Part shown: one piece after another, positions 40,578-49,195 of the stretch
Numbering within the stretch: position 1 is the stretch's first letter
Layout of the letters: each line of letters begins with the position of its first letter
Translations under genes and position numbers: made by a program
Source of the DNA: Lachnospiraceae bacterium
Lineage (GTDB): Bacteria; Bacillota; Clostridia; Lachnospirales; Lachnospiraceae
Assembly (NCBI GenBank): GCA_024682115.1
Contig: JAIKZO010000065.1
Location: 1 to 64,000, forward strand
Direction: 5' to 3'
DNA: 64,000 bases
Notes under the pieces: model-generated
What the model was told of the DNA's origin: nothing
What the model saw: only the letters and a program-made list of their open reading frames with translations
The model's database searches: none

Positions 40578-43172
40578 ATGAAAAAAGAAAAGCATGTAAA
40601 TATTGAAAAGCAGACTGAACGCAACAATAAGATAAAGGAATTTCTAAAGAGCCTTATCTTTCCTGTTATCCTGACGGCGATAATACTCACGGGAGTTTTT
40701 GTCGTTATAAATTACCAGAATGCACCGGTGGAAGAGGAGATCATAGAGATCCATGCATTTGCGGGCGATGACAAACCCATCGTCATGGAAAACGATGCGA
40801 TCAAGTTTACCATGGATCCCACCAGCACCCAGTTTTCGGTTGAAGTGAAGGATTCGCATAAGATATGGTATTCGAATCCCGAAGGAGCCGAGAACGATTC
40901 ATCGGCACTTCCCGAGGAGAAGAACAAGCTTCAGTCGCCCCTGCTTATTTCCTATGCGGTCGAGACGGGACTTGAAACTTCGTTCAATGCTTATGAGCAG
41001 AGTATCCTTAACGGTATCTACGAGATAGAGCAGGGCGATGATTATATCAGGGTCAATTATTCGCTCGGTAACGTTGAGAAGGAATACGTGATCCCTCCCG
41101 TACTTACGGTGGACAACTATAAGAAATGGACATCGGGTATGGACAATAAGGATTCCGACACGGTTTCACAGTATTACAAAAAATACGACATCAATAAGCT
41201 CGGCAAAAAGGACAACAAGGAAGAGCTTCTGGAGAATTATCCGGAACTTGCCAATCAGGTATTATACGTTCTTCGTTCCAACACCAAGGAACAGATGCGT
41301 AAGAAGCTGCAGGGGATCTTCGAAGGTGTCGGTTATACTTATGAAGATTATGTAGCCGATAAGGAATTTGACTTTTCCGAGAGATCTTCGGACAAGCCGA
41401 TCTTCAATGCGAGCATAATATACAGACTTGACGGGGATGACCTCGTTGTGGAGGTTCCGTTCGATTCTCTCGAGTACAAAAAGGATTATCCTATATATAC
41501 ACTTACTCCGCTTCCTTATTTCGGAGCGGGAGGCAAGTCTGACGAAGGATATCTTTTCGTTCCGGAAGGTGGCGGAAGCCTCATTAACTTTAATAACGGC
41601 AAGACATCACAGGCCACCTATTACGCTAATGTATACGGATGGGATATGTGTCTTTCGCGTGATGCGGTCGTTCACAACACGAGAGCATATTACGGAGTAT
41701 ACGGAGTTGCGAGCGGAGATGATTCCTTCATCTGCATACTCGAGGACGGAAGAACATATGCTTCGATCCAGGCCGATATAGCCGGAAAGAACCATTCATA
41801 TAATTTTGTAAACGCGATCTATTCGATCTCACAGAGAGAACAGTACGATGTCGGAGACATAGCAAATTCCGATATCTACAAATACATTGAAAAGCTTCCC
41901 CAGGAATCCATCGTACAAAGATACAGTTTTGTATCTTCAAACAGCTATGTGGATATGGCGAAGGATTACGGCGATTATCTCAAGGATAAGTACGGCGATT
42001 ATCTGAAACTCAATACGGATTCAAATGTTCCCGTCAACATCGAGGTGATAGGAGCCATAGACAAGATCAAGCAGATCGTCGGAGTACCCGTGAGACGTCC
42101 CTTAAAGCTTACGACCTTTAAGGAAACAGCTTCAATACTCAGCACGCTTCATGATGAAGGTTTGAGCAATATGTCGGTCAAGCTGCTCGGATGGTGTAAC
42201 GGAGGAGTAAGACAGCAGATATTAAAGAGTATAAAGCTCAATTCGTCACTCGGCTCCAAGAAGGATCTTAAAAACCTGTGCGATACGGCCAATTCACTCG
42301 GGATAAACCTTTACCTTAACGGTATTACCCAGTACGCCTTTGATTCAAATCTGCTCGACGGATTCTTCTCATATACCGATGCGGCCAAGTTCATCAGTAA
42401 GGAAAGAGCCCAGCTGATGGAATACTCGCGTACCACTTATTCCGAAAGAGACGATCTGGATCCTTATTATCTGCTCCATACCGAAGTTGCCGCAAAGATG
42501 TCTGACAACCTGGTAAAATATGCACAGGATCTCGGTGTCGGCGCAGCTTTTGAAAATGACGGACGCGATGTTTCATCGGATTTCTACAAAAAGAAGTCCT
42601 ATTCAAGAGAAGCGGTATCAAGGCTTCATGAAGACAGGTTCAAGAGCCTTGACTCAACCAAGGTGATGATCAATATGGGTAACGACTATGCGATACCATA
42701 CGTTGATTTTGTTACAGGCATGGACCTTCGCGGAAGCGAATACACGATCATCGATGAGTGTGTTCCCTTCTATCAGCTGGCGATCCACGGCTATATAGAT
42801 TATGCCGGACGTCCGCTCAATATCTGCGGTAACGCGGAGGATGCACTGCTTTACAGCGCTGAATACGGTGCAGGACTTTCGTTCTCGATAATGAAGGAAA
42901 GTGCATTTGCGCTGCAGAAGACGCTTTATACCGAATACTACGGTTCGAACTTTGATTCCTGCCATCAGTATATAGTAGACACTTATAACAGATACAATTC
43001 CGAACTCGGACATACCTTCTGTCAAGAGATGACTGGTCATGACAATCTGACGGAAACGGTTTCCCTCACCGAATACGAAGACGGGACAAAGGTATATGTC
43101 AATTACGGATACGAAGATTATACGGAAGGTTCCGTTACGGTTCCTGCCAGAGACTATAAAGTAGTCAGATAG
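40578..43172 (+). CDS. DUF5696 family protein, membrane-anchored, possibly a glycosidase-like barrel
   Basis: 864 residues. One N-terminal helix (about 29-49) puts the rest outside. Early beta-rich sequence has ENDAIKFTMDPTSTQFSVEV and SHKIWYSNP, typical of DUF5696. The middle and C-terminal part (about 470-800) looks like an alpha/beta barrel, with strands such as MSVKLLGWCNGG, INLYLNGITQYAF and GVGAAFENDGRDV. Acidic residues at strand ends (FENDGRD, YVDFVTGMD) could be catalytic, but this is not shown. It lies between the two sets of importer genes. Confidence 0.8.
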   Translation: MKKEKHVNIEKQTERNNKIKEFLKSLIFPVILTAIILTGVFVVINYQNAPVEEEIIEIHAFAGDDKPIVMENDAIKFTMDPTSTQFSVEVKDSHKIWYSNPEGAENDSSALPEEKNKLQSPLLISYAVETGLETSFNAYEQSILNGIYEIEQGDDYIRVNYSLGNVEKEYVIPPVLTVDNYKKWTSGMDNKDSDTVSQYYKKYDINKLGKKDNKEELLENYPELANQVLYVLRSNTKEQMRKKLQGIFEGVGYTYEDYVADKEFDFSERSSDKPIFNASIIYRLDGDDLVVEVPFDSLEYKKDYPIYTLTPLPYFGAGGKSDEGYLFVPEGGGSLINFNNGKTSQATYYANVYGWDMCLSRDAVVHNTRAYYGVYGVASGDDSFICILEDGRTYASIQADIAGKNHSYNFVNAIYSISQREQYDVGDIANSDIYKYIEKLPQESIVQRYSFVSSNSYVDMAKDYGDYLKDKYGDYLKLNTDSNVPVNIEVIGAIDKIKQIVGVPVRRPLKLTTFKETASILSTLHDEGLSNMSVKLLGWCNGGVRQQILKSIKLNSSLGSKKDLKNLCDTANSLGINLYLNGITQYAFDSNLLDGFFSYTDAAKFISKERAQLMEYSRTTYSERDDLDPYYLLHTEVAAKMSDNLVKYAQDLGVGAAFENDGRDVSSDFYKKKSYSREAVSRLHEDRFKSLDSTKVMINMGNDYAIPYVDFVTGMDLRGSEYTIIDECVPFYQLAIHGYIDYAGRPLNICGNAEDALLYSAEYGAGLSFSIMKESAFALQKTLYTEYYGSNFDSCHQYIVDTYNRYNSELGHTFCQEMTGHDNLTETVSLTEYEDGTKVYVNYGYEDYTEGSVTVPARDYKVVR

Positions 43173-43195
43173 AGCGATCTTTTCGGAGGAAGATG

Positions 43196-44104
43196 ATGAA
43201 GAAAAAGAAGAACAAACTTGCAGGTCTGCAAAAGAGAAAGGCCATAGCGGGATATATGTTCATATCGCCGTTCCTGATAGGCTTCCTGGTTTTCATGGTC
43301 AAGCCCTTCTTTCAGTCGGCATATATGAGCTTCAGTACGGTTGAACTCGGATCCGCCACGTTTTCACAGACCTGGGTGGGATTGATGAACTACAAGCAGG
43401 CATTCCTGGTAGATCCCGAGTTTAACAGATTCCTTGTTGAAGAGATCTCGAGGATGATAATCTATTCGCTGGCTATCATAGTTTTCAGCTTCTTTGTATC
43501 GCTGATACTTAACCAGACTTTCAAAGGAAGAGCTTTGGTCCGTGCCGTTTTCTTCCTTCCCGTTATCCTTTCTTCGGGAGTTATCCTCGGCCTTGAAACG
43601 GATAACCAGCTGATGGCCACCCTTGCCCAGCAGATAGAGGTAACGACCACGGGCGTGAGCATCACGGACGGTCTCGAAACGATCCTTACCACTGCCGGAG
43701 TAGGTACGAGAGCTCTTGAGACACTGTTTGAGATCATCGACAATATCTATGATGTGGCGATAGCTTCGGGAATTCAGATCATCATATTCCTTTCGGGACT
43801 TCAGACGATATCTTCGAGCATGTACGAAGCAGCCGATATAGAGGGATGCACGAAGTGGGAGAGTCTGTGGAAGATCACATTCCCCATGATAAGCTCACTG
43901 TTCCTTGTTAACTGGATATACACCGTAATAGATTTCTGCATGCGTTCGGACAACCAGGTAATAGAAAAGATCCAGACTGTCATGATCGATCAGCTGAATT
44001 ACGGAGCGGCATCAGCCATGTCGTGGGTATATTTCCTTATTATCCTTGCCTTTGTAGGAATAACCTCAGGCTTGATCTCTAGGGGGGTTTACTACTATGA
44101 ATGA
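43196..44104 (+). CDS. Carbohydrate ABC transporter permease with long outer loop
   Basis: 302 residues from the second of two adjoining ATGs, which has better spacing from GGAGGA. There are six helices and the EAA loop YEAADIEGCTKWESLWKITFP. Between two of the helices is an added segment of about 50 residues (about 138-185, including LAQQIEVTTTGVSITDG) that most permeases lack and which should face outside. It pairs with the next gene, which it overlaps by 8 bases. Confidence 0.9.
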   Translation: MKKKKNKLAGLQKRKAIAGYMFISPFLIGFLVFMVKPFFQSAYMSFSTVELGSATFSQTWVGLMNYKQAFLVDPEFNRFLVEEISRMIIYSLAIIVFSFFVSLILNQTFKGRALVRAVFFLPVILSSGVILGLETDNQLMATLAQQIEVTTTGVSITDGLETILTTAGVGTRALETLFEIIDNIYDVAIASGIQIIIFLSGLQTISSSMYEAADIEGCTKWESLWKITFPMISSLFLVNWIYTVIDFCMRSDNQVIEKIQTVMIDQLNYGAASAMSWVYFLIILAFVGITSGLISRGVYYYE

Positions 44105-45104
44105 TAAGATGAAGGTAAAGAAGAATAAAAGTGAATTCTGGGAAAGAAACCGGAAGTCGGGCGGATATCTCCTTAAGAGGAAGATAATGAACGTATGCAT
44201 AAGCATAGCCAGGTTCATCCTGCTTTTCGGTCTGTGCTTCCTCATACTTCAGCCCATACTTAACAAGATCTCGGTAAGCTTCATGACGGAACAGGATCTT
44301 TACAATCCGATCGTCATTTCGATACCCGAGCACTTTACTACCGATAACTACAAGCTGGCGGCGGAACTCATGACTTATTCCAAGTCATTGAAGAATTCGA
44401 TAGTCATATCGCTGACGATAGCGGTGCTCCAGATATTTGTCTGCACGCTGGTCGGATATGGATTTGCTAGATTCGAATTCCCGTTAAAGAAATTCTGGTT
44501 TGCCTGTGTTATCCTTGTTATCCTGATACCGCCGCAGACCATATCGAGTTCGCTGCATCTGCACTTTAAGTTCTTTGACATACTGGGGCTGTTTAAGCTG
44601 ATAAAAGGGCAGACCGTTAACCTCAGAGGTTCGATCCTTCCTTATTATCTGATGAGTGCGGGATGTATGGGTCTTAAGAACGGACTTTATATCTTTATGA
44701 TAAGACAGTTCTTCCGCAATATACCCGGAGATCTTGAGGAAGCTGCTTACGTTGACGGATGCGGAACACTGAAGACCTTCTTCAGGATCATGCTTCCCGA
44801 AGCCAAGCCCATCATCACATCGTGCTTCCTGTTCTCTTTCGTATGGCAGTGGACCGACGGATTTTATTCAAAGATGTTCCTCGGCGGAACGCCTCTCGTA
44901 AGTACTTCACTTGCCAGGATCGTGGATTCGCTCGGCGCGTATATCCAGAGAATAACGGGAGTTAAGACCACCATATCGATCGCTTATTCAAACTGTATCC
45001 TTGCAACGGGAACGCTGATGATCATCATGCCGCTCATCATCCTTTATCTCTTTGCCCAGAGACAGTTCGTGGAAAGTATCAGCTCTACCGGTATTAAAAT
45101 GTAA
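44097..45104 (+). CDS. Carbohydrate ABC transporter permease (MalG type), second importer
   Basis: 335 residues with six helices and the EAA loop EEAAYVDGCGTLKTFFRIMLP. The N-terminal tail of about 35 residues is charged. The end FVESISSTGIKM is the normal MalG-type tail. It pairs with the permease upstream and with the binding protein encoded 131 bases downstream from its own promoter. Confidence 0.92.
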   Translation: MNDKMKVKKNKSEFWERNRKSGGYLLKRKIMNVCISIARFILLFGLCFLILQPILNKISVSFMTEQDLYNPIVISIPEHFTTDNYKLAAELMTYSKSLKNSIVISLTIAVLQIFVCTLVGYGFARFEFPLKKFWFACVILVILIPPQTISSSLHLHFKFFDILGLFKLIKGQTVNLRGSILPYYLMSAGCMGLKNGLYIFMIRQFFRNIPGDLEEAAYVDGCGTLKTFFRIMLPEAKPIITSCFLFSFVWQWTDGFYSKMFLGGTPLVSTSLARIVDSLGAYIQRITGVKTTISIAYSNCILATGTLMIIMPLIILYLFAQRQFVESISSTGIKM

Positions 45105-45106
45105 GT

Positions 45107-45134
45107 TTGAATATGCATATAAATGTGGTATAAT
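45107..45134 (+). promoter_or_regulatory. Promoter of the second solute-binding protein gene
   Basis: A perfect TATAAT (45129-45134) has an extended -10 TGG just before it. TTGAAT (45107-45112) lies 16 bp upstream as the -35. The leader holds a small hairpin (GGTC-a-TCCG 45147-45155 with CGGA-a-GACC 45168-45176) before AAGGAGG. A separate promoter fits the need for more binding protein than permease. Confidence 0.72.
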
Positions 45135-45234
45135 TGAGTCTGTATTGGTCATCCGACCCGGAAAATTCGGAAGACCCGTATATAGATTGGTGAATCAATA
45201 GTGATCCATCAACATCTTTTAAGGAGGAAAAAAT

Positions 45235-46719
45235 ATGAAAAAGCCTATGGCAAAGAAAGCTTTAGCAGCAGCAACAGCAGCAGCTATGGCTATGAGCGCC
45301 GTTGCTTGTGGTGCTGCAAATCAGGCAGCAGCTCCTGCAGCAGATCAGCCCGCTGCAGACACAGCAACAGAGACAACGGATACGGCTTCTACCGAGACTG
45401 AAGCAGAACCCGCTGAAGAAGAGGAAGTTAGCCCTTACACAGTGCTGACAGACGCAGACGGTAATGTTTATGACCTCGGCGGAATGGAGATCATTATCCG
45501 TAACTGGTGGTCACCCGATGAGCCCGCTGAACCTGCCAACGAGTATGAAGAAGCTCGTCAGGAGTGGAGAGACTGGGCACAGGAGACCTATAACTTCACC
45601 ATCAAGGAACAGGCTATCTCTGACTGGGGCAGCGCTCCTCAGGATTTCGTAGACTACTGTACAACAGGTGGCGACGATGTTAACTATGTATTCACACTTC
45701 GTGATGACCCGGCTGTAACATCAGCTATGGCTAACGGACTTATGTATGACCTTGCTACTCTTGATTGCCTTGATTTCTCTCAGGACAAGTTCCAGAACAA
45801 CATGCTTCACGAGCAGTACGCTAAGGGTGATTCAATTTATTGTATGTATGCAGGACTTTCTGAAGCACGTACAGGTGTATACTTCAACAAGAGAGTTCTT
45901 ACAGACGCAGGTATCGATCCCGAGTCACTTTATGACATGCAGGCTGACGGCACATGGACATGGGATAAGTTCGACGAGCTTATGGGTCAGTGCCAGAGAG
46001 ATACCGATAACGACGGTGTAGATGATGTTTACGGTCTTACCGTTAACGAAGGTAACATGACAACAGCTGCCATCTTCTCTAACGGCGGTTCTTATGTTGG
46101 TAAGGATGCTAACGGTTACTTCTATAACCTTGAGTCTCCTGAGACAACAGAAGCCCTTGAGTGGACTGTTGATATGTTCACAAAGTATGACCAGCATGAT
46201 CCCGAGGGAGCAGAATGGGATTACTACAAGGAAGAGTTTATCAACGGATCTGTAGCATTCATGGTTGATGATGAGTACTGCGGAACACCCGGTAACTTCC
46301 TTCAGGATATGCAGGATGAAGTCGGATTCGTAATGTTCCCTAAGGGACCTCACGGAACAGACTATGTCAACGTTTGGTCTAACAACCCTGCTTGTATCCC
46401 TGCTTGCTACGATGCTGACAGAGCTTGGAAGATCGCATTCGCTTGGAACCTCTTTACCGACGATCCCGTTGGTTACGAGAACTACAACGGATTCCTTTCA
46501 ACAGCACGTGAAGGTATCTTCGACTCAAGAGCAGTTGATGAGACTATCACAATGATGTCAGAACCCAAGTACGGAACGATCGCATTCCACGGTCTTATTC
46601 CTAACCTCAACTTAGGACCTGACTTCGTATGGGGCATCGGACCTAACTCTGTTGTATCAGAAGCTCAGGAAGCTATCAGAGATACATGGAAGTCTTACAT
46701 AGACGATGCCAATAAGTAA
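45235..46719 (+). CDS. ABC transporter solute-binding lipoprotein, carbohydrate type
   Basis: 494 residues. An Ala-rich lipoprotein signal ends at AVAC (Cys about 25). A Thr/Glu/Ala spacer (about 27-65) is followed by a type 1 binding domain with GGMEIIIRNWWSPDEP, VYFNKRVLTDAGIDPESLYDM and a DTDNDGVDDVYGLTV loop like a calcium site. Its codon use is more uniform than its neighbours (GCT, ACA, AAC), as expected for a highly expressed gene. It serves the permease pair just upstream. Confidence 0.92.
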   Translation: MKKPMAKKALAAATAAAMAMSAVACGAANQAAAPAADQPAADTATETTDTASTETEAEPAEEEEVSPYTVLTDADGNVYDLGGMEIIIRNWWSPDEPAEPANEYEEARQEWRDWAQETYNFTIKEQAISDWGSAPQDFVDYCTTGGDDVNYVFTLRDDPAVTSAMANGLMYDLATLDCLDFSQDKFQNNMLHEQYAKGDSIYCMYAGLSEARTGVYFNKRVLTDAGIDPESLYDMQADGTWTWDKFDELMGQCQRDTDNDGVDDVYGLTVNEGNMTTAAIFSNGGSYVGKDANGYFYNLESPETTEALEWTVDMFTKYDQHDPEGAEWDYYKEEFINGSVAFMVDDEYCGTPGNFLQDMQDEVGFVMFPKGPHGTDYVNVWSNNPACIPACYDADRAWKIAFAWNLFTDDPVGYENYNGFLSTAREGIFDSRAVDETITMMSEPKYGTIAFHGLIPNLNLGPDFVWGIGPNSVVSEAQEAIRDTWKSYIDDANK

Positions 46720-46753
46720 GAGTTAAGATATTAACTTACTGAAATGAAATTTT

Positions 46754-46784
46754 AGGGTGGTGTTTTCCGGGCACCACCCTTTTT
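46754..46784 (+). terminator. Terminator after the second binding protein gene
   Basis: The stem AGGGTGGTG (46754-46762) pairs with its complement (46772-46780), followed by a T run to 46784. It closes the sugar-import cluster. Confidence 0.92.
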
Positions 46785-46829
46785 ATGAGCTCAAAACGAA
46801 AAGGATATTTATGTGAATGCAGGATAATC

Positions 46830-46863
46830 ATGTATAGTGCGGTTATACATAGTGTGATATACT
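46830..46863 (+). promoter_or_regulatory. Promoter and operator-like repeat before the HD-GYP gene
   Basis: An extended -10 TGA-TATACT (46855-46863) has no good -35. Instead an inverted repeat ATGTATA (46830-46836) / TATACAT (46844-46850) covers the -35 zone, a natural site for a dimeric regulator. The start codon is 58 bases after the -10. Confidence 0.6.
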
Positions 46864-46920
46864 GTTATCCTGATAATCTATTTGATCACGGAATATTTCG
46901 ATCGGTCTTGGAGAGATATG

Positions 46921-49044
46921 ATGGGGAATAAAGATTCCAAAAAACGTCTTATAAAAGAATTCACGGTTCTTCCTAAGCCGGGAGAGCCTTCTGTCGTATT
47001 CTATTTTCTGCTGCTCGTACTTTATCTGTTGTCGTATTTTATGACAGCAAGAGCAGCAAAGATGGACGGAGTTTACATGATAATGGGTCATCCGGTCCCG
47101 ATTGCTTCTTTTACCGGAGTTTTTTCTTCGTTTGCCAATATCTGTGTCATGTTCCTTGCAGTCTTTTATAAAAAGCGCGGCTATATTACCGCCCTTGTTC
47201 TTTTGCTCTTCCAGTTACCGTGGATCTTCAGGAACATAATCGTCAGCGGGGAACTGGCAAGCATACAGGGAATCTTCAGTGATCTTTTCACGATAGTAGC
47301 CATAACTATCATCCATCTGAGTAACAAGAAGATAGATAATTTCAGATCCGTTGAGATCGAATATCTGAAGGATCAGCAGAAATTCTCACAGCATCTGTTC
47401 GAACAGACCGCGACCGCGCTCGTAAACGCAATAGATGCAAAGGACACTTATTCGCACGGTCATTCGCTGAGAGTTGCAGAGTATTCCGAAAGGATAGCAA
47501 GGGCAATGGGTCGTTCTGCCGAAGAATGTTACAAGATCTACTATACCGCCCTGCTTCACGATGTCGGAAAGATAGGTATCGATGACAGTATCATAAACAA
47601 AAAAGGAAAACTCACTCCCGAGGAGTATGAAATCATAAAACAGCACCCTGCCATGGGTAATCAGATTCTTTCAAGTATCAATGAATATCCCTACCTCAGC
47701 ATAGGAGCGCATTTCCATCATGAAAGATATGACGGAAAGGGTTATCCCGTAGGATTGAAGGGAGACGATATCCCGGAGATAGCAAGGATCATTTCCGTTG
47801 CCGATGCATATGATGCGATGTCTTCAAACCGAAGCTACAGGGATGCGATCCCCCAACAGCTGGTCCGTGAAGAGATCGTTAAGGGTGCGGGAACCCAGTT
47901 CGATCCCGAAATATCCAAGGTCATGCAGCATCTTATAGATATGGATACGGAATACCGGATGAAAGAAAGAGCTGCGGTCAGAGAGCTTGCGGGAAATAAC
48001 GAACTGCATTGCGGTGAATACAGGAGCGTGACATCAGACGGTGTTCTGTTAAGCCCCAGACCGACCAGGATCCATCTTAAGTATTCATCTGTCGCGAAGA
48101 CGTCCTCGGAATCACGGCCGCCTGCGATGATCATTTTTGATTCGCTTGACGGACGTGTCCATGAAGATGAGAGGACCATCGGCGAGCTGAATTACTTCGA
48201 ATATTGTGAGCTTTGGTTTGACGGTCACTCGACCGAGACCGGAGCCAGGAAACTTAAAACAGGTATCATAGATCATGAACCTACAAGGCAGATAAAACAG
48301 GTTTCTTCGGAAGAGATCGAATATGATGTCGAGGCGGTAAAATGCAAGGACCATATCCTCATAAGGATAGATGACGGATTAAGAACGGTAGAGGCTACGA
48401 TCGCGCTTCCCGACAGTTCCCGTTTTGCGTATTTTTCGCTCACCGGTGAAGAGTGCGATATCTTCGATGTCAGCATAACCGAAGCCGATGAAGAGGTTCC
48501 GATCGACTATATACCGAGAATAGCCGAGGAGATCAGCTATATTAAAAATGTTCCCGAAGGAGATATTCCGAATATCCAGATCGACGGGCAAAGGACCGAC
48601 GCGACCGAAGGCATTCCCGTAATAGACGGGATGAGAGTTTCTTTCCATACGATGAGTCTTCCTACCGCAAGGCTTATCTGGCATTGTCCCTACTTTGTGC
48701 TGTTTTATTCCGATGATAAAAAAGTCAGAGGTGAAGGCTACAGGGAATATGCACTCGTAAGGCTTGACGGAGAAAAGATCGGAACGGTAGAACTTTCGGA
48801 GAACAGGACCGTGGCAAGTCAGGAAGAGAACTTTGCAGGCTGGGATGCGTGGAAGAAGGCCAATAAAGAGGGCTTTGACTGTGTCGTAAGGTTCGAGAGG
48901 AAAAATAACAGGATAACGATGATCACCGAAAATCTCGGTATGTCCGTAAAGAGTGTGACCACCATAAACGACGGAATCGAAGATATTTATTTTTCACTTA
49001 CCGGAGACCAGGTTGCGCTTACGGGAATAAGGATAGTCAAGTGA
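46921..49044 (+). CDS. Membrane HD-GYP phosphodiesterase with large unknown C-terminal part
   Basis: 707 residues. Start: two ATGs in a row follow TTGGAGAG, and the second (46921) has better spacing. About five helices (about 20-135) precede a full HD-GYP domain (about 155-330) with LLHDVGKIGIDDS, HHERYDGKGYP and SVADAYDAMSSNRSYR. It should degrade c-di-GMP. After it lie about 370 residues of beta-rich sequence without a motif I recognise, apparently two similar halves (about 350-525 and 540-705, each with a phrase like YFSLTGEE or YFSLTGDQ). The last part may sense a ligand or bind a partner. Confidence 0.88.
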   Translation: MGNKDSKKRLIKEFTVLPKPGEPSVVFYFLLLVLYLLSYFMTARAAKMDGVYMIMGHPVPIASFTGVFSSFANICVMFLAVFYKKRGYITALVLLLFQLPWIFRNIIVSGELASIQGIFSDLFTIVAITIIHLSNKKIDNFRSVEIEYLKDQQKFSQHLFEQTATALVNAIDAKDTYSHGHSLRVAEYSERIARAMGRSAEECYKIYYTALLHDVGKIGIDDSIINKKGKLTPEEYEIIKQHPAMGNQILSSINEYPYLSIGAHFHHERYDGKGYPVGLKGDDIPEIARIISVADAYDAMSSNRSYRDAIPQQLVREEIVKGAGTQFDPEISKVMQHLIDMDTEYRMKERAAVRELAGNNELHCGEYRSVTSDGVLLSPRPTRIHLKYSSVAKTSSESRPPAMIIFDSLDGRVHEDERTIGELNYFEYCELWFDGHSTETGARKLKTGIIDHEPTRQIKQVSSEEIEYDVEAVKCKDHILIRIDDGLRTVEATIALPDSSRFAYFSLTGEECDIFDVSITEADEEVPIDYIPRIAEEISYIKNVPEGDIPNIQIDGQRTDATEGIPVIDGMRVSFHTMSLPTARLIWHCPYFVLFYSDDKKVRGEGYREYALVRLDGEKIGTVELSENRTVASQEENFAGWDAWKKANKEGFDCVVRFERKNNRITMITENLGMSVKSVTTINDGIEDIYFSLTGDQVALTGIRIVK

Positions 49045-49059
49045 TCTTTTAACGCTCAT

Positions 49060-49090
49060 AAGATCCGCACGCTTTGTGCGGATCTTTTTT
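49060..49090 (+). terminator. Terminator after the HD-GYP gene
   Basis: An 11-bp stem (AAGATCCGCAC 49060-49070 with its complement 49076-49086) has a five-base loop and is followed by a T run. It lies 15 bases after the HD-GYP stop. Confidence 0.93.
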
Positions 49091-49195
49091 ACATGTCGGA
49101 TATGTCCGTATAAGCCCAAAATGCAAAAAACGCTAGATAATTCCGCAATATATGAGAAGTATATGTTATGCAAAGGAATTATTATACTTTAGAGT

